Source: Candidatus Kappaea frigidicola (lineage in GTDB: Bacteria; Omnitrophota; Gorgyraeia; JAGLLT01). Taken from it: DNA of 7,129 bases. The stretch lies in NCBI GenBank assembly GCA_030765555.1, contig JAVCCI010000045.1:1-7129 (forward strand), in the 5' to 3' direction. Shown here piece by piece: positions 1-5,001 of this stretch; position 1 is the stretch's first letter; every line of letters starts with the position of its first letter. The notes below the pieces were generated by a model, which searched no databases, was not told the DNA's origin, and saw only the letters and a program-made list of their open reading frames with translations. Made by a program: the position numbers and the translations under genes.

Positions 1-101
1 CCACTCATGCCGGTAGAGCCAGCAACCACCACTACTCGACCATAATTACCTTTATGAGTATCTTCTTTTCTTTCAGAAATAGCTTTATGACTATCTTTCA
101 T
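1..101 (-). CDS. nnrD: ADP/ATP-dependent NAD(P)H-hydrate dehydratase, N-terminal part (partial)
   Basis: The first 33 codons of a gene that runs off the window edge. After a polar start (MKDSHKAISERKEDT) comes HKGNYGRVVVVAGSTGMSG, the glycine-rich opening strand and loop typical of the NnrD family, a ribokinase-like fold. The family dehydrates the damaged S-form of NAD(P)H hydrate at the expense of ADP or ATP. The ATG overlaps the acpS stop in an ATGA arrangement. An AAGGAG ribosome site at 107-112, five bases before the ATG and inside the acpS coding sequence, supports this start. In many bacteria NnrD is fused behind the epimerase NnrE. Here the NnrD motif begins about 16 residues from the start, so no NnrE domain precedes it; an epimerase gene would have to lie elsewhere. 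The identification rests on the N-terminal motif alone, because the catalytic region lies outside the window. Confidence 0.8.
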   Translation of the reverse strand, partial: MKDSHKAISERKEDTHKGNYGRVVVVAGSTGMS

Positions 102-484
102 AATTTCTCCTTTATTAAAACGCAGCTGGCTACGGCATAATACTTAGTATGTGCCATGGAAATAGAAATATCTTTAATGCCGTTAGTTTTTTTAAGTTTT
201 TTAATGAAACCGTGAATTTTAACGGATGGCTTACCGCTCACCAACTTCGAAACTTCAACATCCTTCCACCTAACATATCTTCTTGTTCCCTGGCCAAAAG
301 CCTTAAGCACTGCTTCTTTGGTAGCAAAGCGAGCCGCTAAGTGCTCATATTTCATTTTTTTATTCTTAACGTATTCTATTTCACCTTCAGTAAAAATTCT
401 ATCAATGAACTTATTAGGCCAGCGCTTAACAGCTCGCTCAATTCTACTAACTTCTATTAAATCTATACCTGATTCTATTTTCAT
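98..484 (-). CDS. acpS: Holo-[acyl-carrier-protein] synthase (4'-phosphopantetheinyl transferase)
   Basis: AcpS moves the 4'-phosphopantetheine arm of coenzyme A onto a serine of acyl carrier protein, making it active for fatty acid synthesis. The 128-residue protein has the usual length and all the family landmarks: GIDLIEVSRI at 6-15 with the Mg-binding Asp8, the FTEGEIEY segment at 31-38, ARFATKEAVLKAFG at 51-64 with the second metal ligand Glu57, GKP at 84-86, and an ISMAHTKYYA segment at 108-117 (most relatives have S-H-T rather than A-H-T). The start codon overlaps the pdxJ stop (ATGA), and the gene ends in another ATGA with nnrD. The bases before the ATG show no purine-rich ribosome site, so translation probably depends on ribosomes finishing pdxJ. 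The acpS-nnrD neighbourhood is common in bacteria. Confidence 0.96.
   Translation of the reverse strand: MKIESGIDLIEVSRIERAVKRWPNKFIDRIFTEGEIEYVKNKKMKYEHLAARFATKEAVLKAFGQGTRRYVRWKDVEVSKLVSGKPSVKIHGFIKKLKKTNGIKDISISMAHTKYYAVASCVLIKEKL
107..112 (-). promoter_or_regulatory. Ribosome binding site of nnrD inside acpS
   Basis: AAGGAG on the minus strand lies five bases before the nnrD ATG and within the last codons of acpS. It fixes the nnrD start at the ATGA overlap. It contrasts with the acpS start, which has no such site. Confidence 0.75.
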
Positions 485-1197
485 AATGTAATCAATTTTT
501 TCATTTGACTTACAGCATTTTCTAATCCAACAAAGATTGCTTCGGAAATTATTGAATGGCCTATATTCAACTCTTCAATACCATTAATTTCAGCAATACG
601 TCTAACATTTTTATAATTTAAACCATGTCCTGCGTGAACTATAAGGCCACTATTCAAACCCAAAACAACTGCTTCTCTAATTTCCTGCAGATATTTATTC
701 TCTTCATCAGCAGTTGAAGCATTTGCATACTCTCCTGTATGCAACTCAATCGCTTCCGCCCCAGTCTGTTTTGAAGCCTCTATCTGATTAACTTGTGGAT
801 CAATAAACAGACTTACTATGATATCATTAGTTTTTAAATCGTCAACTACTTTTTTAATCTGTTGGAAGTTAGAAACAACATCAAGTCCACCCTCTGTAGT
901 TATCTCCTGCCTGTTTTCTGGCACTAGAGTTGCCTGATTCGGTTTAATTTTTAAAGCTAGTTCAACAATTTCCGCATTAACTGACATTTCCATATTTAGA
1001 CGTGTGGTAATAACCTTGCGCATTTCAAACACATCATTTTCTTTGATATGCCTTCTATCCTGCCTTAAATGAGCTACTATAGAATCAGCTCCGGCTTTCT
1101 CCGCAATTTCAACACCCCTAAGAGGATCAGGATCAGATATCTTTCTGGCCTCTCTTAAAGTCGCTATATGATCTATATTAACACCTAACCTTGGCAT
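481..1197 (-). CDS. pdxJ: Pyridoxine 5'-phosphate synthase
   Basis: PdxJ closes the ring of pyridoxine 5'-phosphate from 1-deoxy-D-xylulose 5-phosphate and 3-amino-2-oxopropyl phosphate, the last step of the DXP-dependent vitamin B6 pathway in the cytoplasm. The 238 residues match the family length of roughly 240. Landmarks are LGVNIDHIATLR at 4-15, HLRQDRRH at 43-50, NMEMS at 68-72, VPENRQEITTEGG at 92-104, HTGEYA at 153-158, HAGHGLN at 188-194 and NIGHSII at 211-217. By position, His43, Glu70 and His191 correspond to the catalytic E. coli His45, Glu72 and His193. The start overlaps the glmM end by 13 bases, and GGGGATGAT at 1200-1208 (inside glmM) is a good ribosome site two bases before the ATG. 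PdxJ implies a PdxA-type pathway elsewhere in the genome rather than the PdxS/PdxT synthase usual in Bacillota. Confidence 0.97.
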   Translation of the reverse strand: MPRLGVNIDHIATLREARKISDPDPLRGVEIAEKAGADSIVAHLRQDRRHIKENDVFEMRKVITTRLNMEMSVNAEIVELALKIKPNQATLVPENRQEITTEGGLDVVSNFQQIKKVVDDLKTNDIIVSLFIDPQVNQIEASKQTGAEAIELHTGEYANASTADEENKYLQEIREAVVLGLNSGLIVHAGHGLNYKNVRRIAEINGIEELNIGHSIISEAIFVGLENAVSQMKKLITL

Positions 1198-2558
1198 TTA
1201 TCATCCCCGATAGAATTCCTGATAATTGAAGCTAACTCAGTTGCCATTACTTCAATCTGCTCTTTACTTTTACCTTCAATCATCACTCGAGCTAAAGGCT
1301 CTGTTCCTGAATATCTCAAAAATATTCTACCTGATGTTGATAATTCTTTCTCAAATTCTTCAAGTCGACTATACAAACCGTCAATTTCTTTTAAATCTTT
1401 TTTTTCTTTTACTCTAACATTCAAAAGAATTTGAGGATACTTATGGTATATATTTGCAAGTTCACTTAATTTTTTATTTGTATCCTTCATCATCTTAAGA
1501 ATCATTAATGACGTTAGAATACCATCTCCCGTGGGATTATTATTCAGATATACAATGTGACCAGATTGTTCACCACCAAAATTATAACCATTATTGATCA
1601 TCCGCTCTACAACTTTTTTATCTCCAACCTCAGTTCTAACTACTTTTATACGGTTGGCTTCCATAACTTCATCTAGGCCCATATTGCTCATTACCGTAGC
1701 GACAACCGTATTTTGATTAAGATTATTCGTCTTAGATAAATGTAGCCCCAACATAGACATAATATAATCACCATCCAAAATGTTAGCTTTGTCATCCACC
1801 AAGATAACCCTATCTCCATCTCCATCATAAGAAAATCCAACATCAGCTTTATATTGCTTAACAACTTCTGAAGTCATGTGGGGATGTTGACTACCACAGT
1901 TTAAATTGATATTAAGTCCGTCGGGCTCATTATTTATAGCATACACTTCAGCTTTAAGCTCCGAGAAAATTACATCAGCTATATCACTAACAGCACCATG
2001 AGAACAATCAACCACTATACGTAAACCCTCTAAATCTGTATGTAATAATGTCTTTTTAGCAAACTCAATATAATCTCTTAAAGACTCACCTTTATCATCC
2101 TGCACTAAAAACTCAGGAGAACGCTGGCCTTCTTTGCTATCTGGATTATCCCTCAACTTAAGAGTAATATTTTCAATTTCACGCTCTTTATCATCTGCTA
2201 ATTTAAAACCATCGGCCGCAAAAAGTTTAATACCATTATCTTCACTCAAATTATGTGAAGCTGAAATCATAATTCCCAAATCTGCCCCATCTTTACTAGT
2301 TAAATAAGATAAAGCAGCCGTTGGAATAATTCCCAAGCATTTAACTTTTATTGGAAAACTTCCAAGCCCACTTGTTAGGCAGGATTCTAAATCATCACCA
2401 GAGTATCTAGTATCTTTAGCAATATAAACTATAGGATTTTTTTTGTTGGAGCATAAAATTTTCCCAATCGAAAAGCCAATTTTTTTTACAAAATCTTTCG
2501 TAAGGGGAAATTCGCCATACTTTGCCCTGATGCCGTCTGTTCCAAAAAGTCTTTTCAT
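1185..2558 (-). CDS. glmM: Phosphoglucosamine mutase
   Basis: GlmM interconverts glucosamine 6-phosphate and glucosamine 1-phosphate on the way to UDP-GlcNAc, feeding peptidoglycan and other envelope polymers. The 457 residues fit the four-domain alpha-D-phosphohexomutase fold. Visible motifs in order are FGTDGIRA at 5-12, the active-site loop MISASHN at 97-103 (phosphorylated serine inferred as Ser101), the metal-binding DGDGDR at 245-250, the sugar-binding GGEQSGH at 328-334 and the phosphate-binding RYSGTEP at 415-421. The FGTDGIRA opening and GEQSGH favour GlmM over other hexose phosphomutases. The residue after SASHN is Leu104 where nearly all relatives have Pro. The gene follows ybbR by 10 bases, with a modest AAAGG ribosome site inside ybbR's end and the gap. 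The cdaA-ybbR-glmM order is widely conserved, and GlmM is known to bind and inhibit CdaA in several Gram-positive species. Confidence 0.97.
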   Translation of the reverse strand: MKRLFGTDGIRAKYGEFPLTKDFVKKIGFSIGKILCSNKKNPIVYIAKDTRYSGDDLESCLTSGLGSFPIKVKCLGIIPTAALSYLTSKDGADLGIMISASHNLSEDNGIKLFAADGFKLADDKEREIENITLKLRDNPDSKEGQRSPEFLVQDDKGESLRDYIEFAKKTLLHTDLEGLRIVVDCSHGAVSDIADVIFSELKAEVYAINNEPDGLNINLNCGSQHPHMTSEVVKQYKADVGFSYDGDGDRVILVDDKANILDGDYIMSMLGLHLSKTNNLNQNTVVATVMSNMGLDEVMEANRIKVVRTEVGDKKVVERMINNGYNFGGEQSGHIVYLNNNPTGDGILTSLMILKMMKDTNKKLSELANIYHKYPQILLNVRVKEKKDLKEIDGLYSRLEEFEKELSTSGRIFLRYSGTEPLARVMIEGKSKEQIEVMATELASIIRNSIGDDKCQG

Positions 2559-2568
2559 CTTAAACCTT

Positions 2569-2976
2569 TCACTCTTGGCTCTGGCGGCTAGTAACTTTAA
2601 CTTTACAATCGGGAGCTTTGAAAACTAATCTCAAATAATTTGGTAGGATTACTTTAACAGGCAAAAGATAATTGCCAGTTTCTTTAATGCTTGTTATATC
2701 AACAAAGGCAATAATATTCTCCGATGTTAAAATCTCAATATTATCTTTAGGACCCTCAACTATCAGGTCAATAAATTCTGGATCCAAAGAAACATCGTAA
2801 TCACCCATGATTATTTTCTGACCTTGCCTGAGAATGCTAATCTTAATACGATCTACCGGTTTTCTTACGAGTTTATACTTAGAAGTTAATTCCGCATTAA
2901 CAAATAACCAAAGCATAGCAGCTAAACACAATGCTAATATTTTTAGACCTAGATTATTAAGAAACCACTTCTTCAT
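2569..2976 (-). CDS. cdaR: YbbR-like membrane protein, single-domain CdaR-type regulator of CdaA
   Basis: A 135-residue protein with one N-terminal membrane segment (about residues 9-27, LGLKILALCLAAMLWLFV) followed by a small beta-rich domain predicted to lie outside the membrane. Residues about 38-128 fit one YbbR repeat: a V-x-L-D-P-E-F start near 62, a VEGP turn at 73-76, VDI near 92-94 and a closing V-K-V strand at 126-128. Family members next to cdaA (CdaR in Bacillus, Listeria and Lactococcus) modulate the c-di-AMP synthase. B. subtilis CdaR carries several YbbR repeats, while this one has a single repeat. The start overlaps cdaA by 20 bases and is supported by GGAGG nine bases upstream. 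Assignment rests on position between cdaA and glmM plus topology; the regulatory role is inferred, since single-repeat forms are less studied. Confidence 0.85.
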   Translation of the reverse strand: MKKWFLNNLGLKILALCLAAMLWLFVNAELTSKYKLVRKPVDRIKISILRQGQKIIMGDYDVSLDPEFIDLIVEGPKDNIEILTSENIIAFVDITSIKETGNYLLPVKVILPNYLRLVFKAPDCKVKVTSRQSQE

Positions 2977-3787
2977 CTAAATCATCCTCCACATGATCAT
3001 CAAGTTGATGTTTCAAAGATTTCATTCTCTTTTCTGGTCCATAAAATTTATCTAGATATTTGCGTAAACTATTTTCATCTAGGTTGCGTGTCAGCTTGCC
3101 GGCAACGGCTATTGATATTGAACCAGTTTCTTCGCTTACTACTATTACCACAGCATCTGTTTCTTCTGATAAACCTAAAGCCGCTCTATGCCTAGTGCCC
3201 AATGTTTTACTCACCTTGGGATTCTCAATTAAAGGAAATAAACAACCAGCTGCCTGAATTCTACCACCGCGAATAATTAAGCCGCCATCATGCAAAGGTG
3301 TATTAGGCATAAAAATAGTTCCAATTAATTCACTAGAAACTTTGCTTAAAACATGAACGCCGCTTTCAATATACGTTTTTAGTCCAATTTCTCTTTCTAG
3401 GGCGATAAGGGCGCCAATTTTCTTCCCAGAAAGAGCTACAACCGCCTTGATAATCTCATCAATTATTTTTTTGTGCTCTTTAGAAAAAACACCGAAAAAT
3501 GGACTCTGTCCCAATCTAGCCAATCCTCGTCTCAATTCTGGCTGAAAAATAATTAAAAAAGTAATAACAGCAATACCAAAAGCTTTAAAAAGAATCCAAT
3601 TTATAACTTCTAAGTCAAGCATCTGACTTAATAGAAAAGCCAAAAGAAGAATCAGCAATCCCTTTAATACCTGGACTGTTCTAGTTCCCTTAATAAAAAC
3701 AAGAAGAATGTACAAAGCATACCATAAAACTGCAATCTCCAAATAAGGAGAAACCATATCCCAGATATTCATTACTTTATCTGTCAT
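2957..3787 (-). CDS. cdaA: Diadenylate cyclase CdaA (c-di-AMP synthase)
   Basis: CdaA joins two ATP into the second messenger cyclic di-AMP, which controls potassium and osmolyte transport and cell wall balance. The 276-residue protein has the standard layout: three hydrophobic segments near the N terminus (about 14-32, 39-57 and 62-80), a FQPELRRGLARLG linker at 81-93, then the DAC domain. The catalytic landmarks are PNTPLHDGG at 161-169, GTRHRAA at 197-203 (RHR motif at 199-201) and SEETGSIS at 218-225. The usual DGA motif reads DGG here (167-169), with the metal-binding Asp167 kept. The tail after residue 260 is strongly acidic and partly coincides with the ybbR translation start signals. 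The ATG overlaps the folP stop as ATGA, with a short AGGT ribosome site five bases upstream. Membership in the cdaA-ybbR-glmM module supports the CdaA class over other diadenylate cyclases. Confidence 0.95.
   Translation of the reverse strand: MTDKVMNIWDMVSPYLEIAVLWYALYILLVFIKGTRTVQVLKGLLILLLAFLLSQMLDLEVINWILFKAFGIAVITFLIIFQPELRRGLARLGQSPFFGVFSKEHKKIIDEIIKAVVALSGKKIGALIALEREIGLKTYIESGVHVLSKVSSELIGTIFMPNTPLHDGGLIIRGGRIQAAGCLFPLIENPKVSKTLGTRHRAALGLSEETDAVVIVVSEETGSISIAVAGKLTRNLDENSLRKYLDKFYGPEKRMKSLKHQLDDHVEDDLDEEVVS
2986..2990 (-). promoter_or_regulatory. Ribosome binding site of ybbR/cdaR inside cdaA
   Basis: GGAGG on the minus strand, nine bases before the ybbR ATG at 2976, decides that start over any later one. 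It lies in the last cdaA codons, where the same bases are read in another frame as acidic residues of the CdaA tail. Confidence 0.75.
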
Positions 3788-4989
3788 GCATTACCTGCTT
3801 TAGTTATTGCCTGAGTCATTTTAACAGCTTGAGAAATTTCTCTTACATCATGGGCTCTTATAAAATTAACACCCTCTACTATTGAATATACAACCGTTGC
3901 TATGGTTCCTGCAAGTCTTTTTTCAACCGGCAGATTGAGCACATTACCTATAACTGCTTTACGTGAAGTTCCTATCAAAATTGGATAACCTAAAACTTTT
4001 AATTCAGCCAAGCTATGCATTATCTTTAAATTTTGTTCCGTAGTTTTGGAAAATCCAATTCCAGGATCTATGACTATTTGTTCTTTTTCTACTTTATACT
4101 TAATAGCCAAAGAAATACTTCTATTTAAGCTGTCAATAATCTCTGACATTAATGACTTGTATTTCGGATTCTTCTGCATTGACCGAGGGGTACCTTTTGA
4201 ATGCATTAAAATCAAGCCTGCTTTATATTTCGCCGCCACTTGAGCAATTTTTGGATCAGATCTCAAACCGGAAACATCATTAATAATCGAAGCTCCGGCC
4301 TTAACAGCCGCCTTGGCAACTTTAGAACTTCTGGTGTCAATCGAAATTGGTTTATTAATTTTCTTTTTCAAAATTTTTATTACCGGTATAACTCTGTCAA
4401 TTTGTTGATCAGCACTAATCCTTCTGGCACCAGGTCTAGTTGATTCTCCTCCAACATCAATAATATCAGCTCCTGCAGCAACTAAAGCACGACCATGATT
4501 AATGGCTGCCTCCGAATTATAAAAGGCATTACCATCGGAAAAAGAATCTGGTGTCACATTTAAGATGCCCATTATATATACTTTTTTTCCTGGATAAAGT
4601 TTGTAGCGACCACATCTAAATGTATAATTAACTTTCCGGTGGTTAGCTATTGCTTCACTTATCTGATCACCTATCTCCTTGAGGCCCAATGGTTGCTTTT
4701 TAAGTTTCTGGCAAAACTTATTAAATTGAGAAATATTTCCAAAGAGCAAACAATCAGAATATTTTATCTTGCCGGTTATAACTTCTTTAGCAACAGCTGC
4801 ATCAGCTCCAATTGAAAGCATTTCTTGCTTAATAATATTACATGCTGCACTATCAATTTTATCTAATTTAACTGTTAAATAAAACGCCTTGGGCTTAAGA
4901 AACTTTATGCTCTCCGGATAAACCCCTATCTCATTTATACCTTTTAAAGCATCTAAATCATTCTTTAGAGTTACTATCCTTATTTTCAT
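3784..4989 (-). CDS. folP: Dihydropteroate synthase with an N-terminal extension
   Basis: FolP condenses para-aminobenzoate with 6-hydroxymethyl-7,8-dihydropterin diphosphate to give dihydropteroate in folate synthesis. It is the sulfonamide target. Numbering here starts from a GTG six bases upstream (4995). The TIM-barrel part begins near 138, with NVTPDSFSDG at 146-155, DVGGESTRPGA at 180-190, SIDT at 218-221, INDVSG at 238-243, MHSKGTP at 264-270, DPGIGFSKT at 310-318, GTSRK at 342-346 and RAHDV at 380-384. About 135 residues precede the barrel, whereas the common enzyme is about 280 residues in total. A similar long form occurs, from memory, in many anaerobes. I place the start at ATG 4989 because the GTG at 4995 sits inside the AGGTGAT ribosome site; the protein is then 401 residues. 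The gene follows ftsH by 12 bases and overlaps cdaA by ATGA. Confidence 0.95.
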   Translation of the reverse strand: MKIRIVTLKNDLDALKGINEIGVYPESIKFLKPKAFYLTVKLDKIDSAACNIIKQEMLSIGADAAVAKEVITGKIKYSDCLLFGNISQFNKFCQKLKKQPLGLKEIGDQISEAIANHRKVNYTFRCGRYKLYPGKKVYIMGILNVTPDSFSDGNAFYNSEAAINHGRALVAAGADIIDVGGESTRPGARRISADQQIDRVIPVIKILKKKINKPISIDTRSSKVAKAAVKAGASIINDVSGLRSDPKIAQVAAKYKAGLILMHSKGTPRSMQKNPKYKSLMSEIIDSLNRSISLAIKYKVEKEQIVIDPGIGFSKTTEQNLKIMHSLAELKVLGYPILIGTSRKAVIGNVLNLPVEKRLAGTIATVVYSIVEGVNFIRAHDVREISQAVKMTQAITKAGNA

Positions 4990-4990
4990 T

Positions 4991-4997
4991 ATCACCT
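4991..4997 (-). promoter_or_regulatory. Ribosome binding site of folP
   Basis: AGGTGAT on the minus strand matches the 16S anti-Shine-Dalgarno complement over seven bases and leads directly into the ATG at 4989. An in-frame GTG at 4995-4993 is part of this site, so it is unlikely to be the start codon. Confidence 0.7.
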
Positions 4998-5001
4998 AAA
5001 C

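Noticed and set aside
149..340. Open frame on the plus strand across acpS
   Set aside because: It lies wholly inside the well-supported acpS gene on the other strand and shows no family motif. The 5136-5417, 6068-6271 and 6416-6742 plus-strand frames inside ftsH, and those inside glmM, cdaA and folP, are rejected for the same reason.
1185..1197. glmM/pdxJ overlap as a frameshift or gene fusion
   Set aside because: Both proteins are full length with intact ends, and pdxJ has its own GGGGATGAT ribosome site, so this is ordinary operon overlap.
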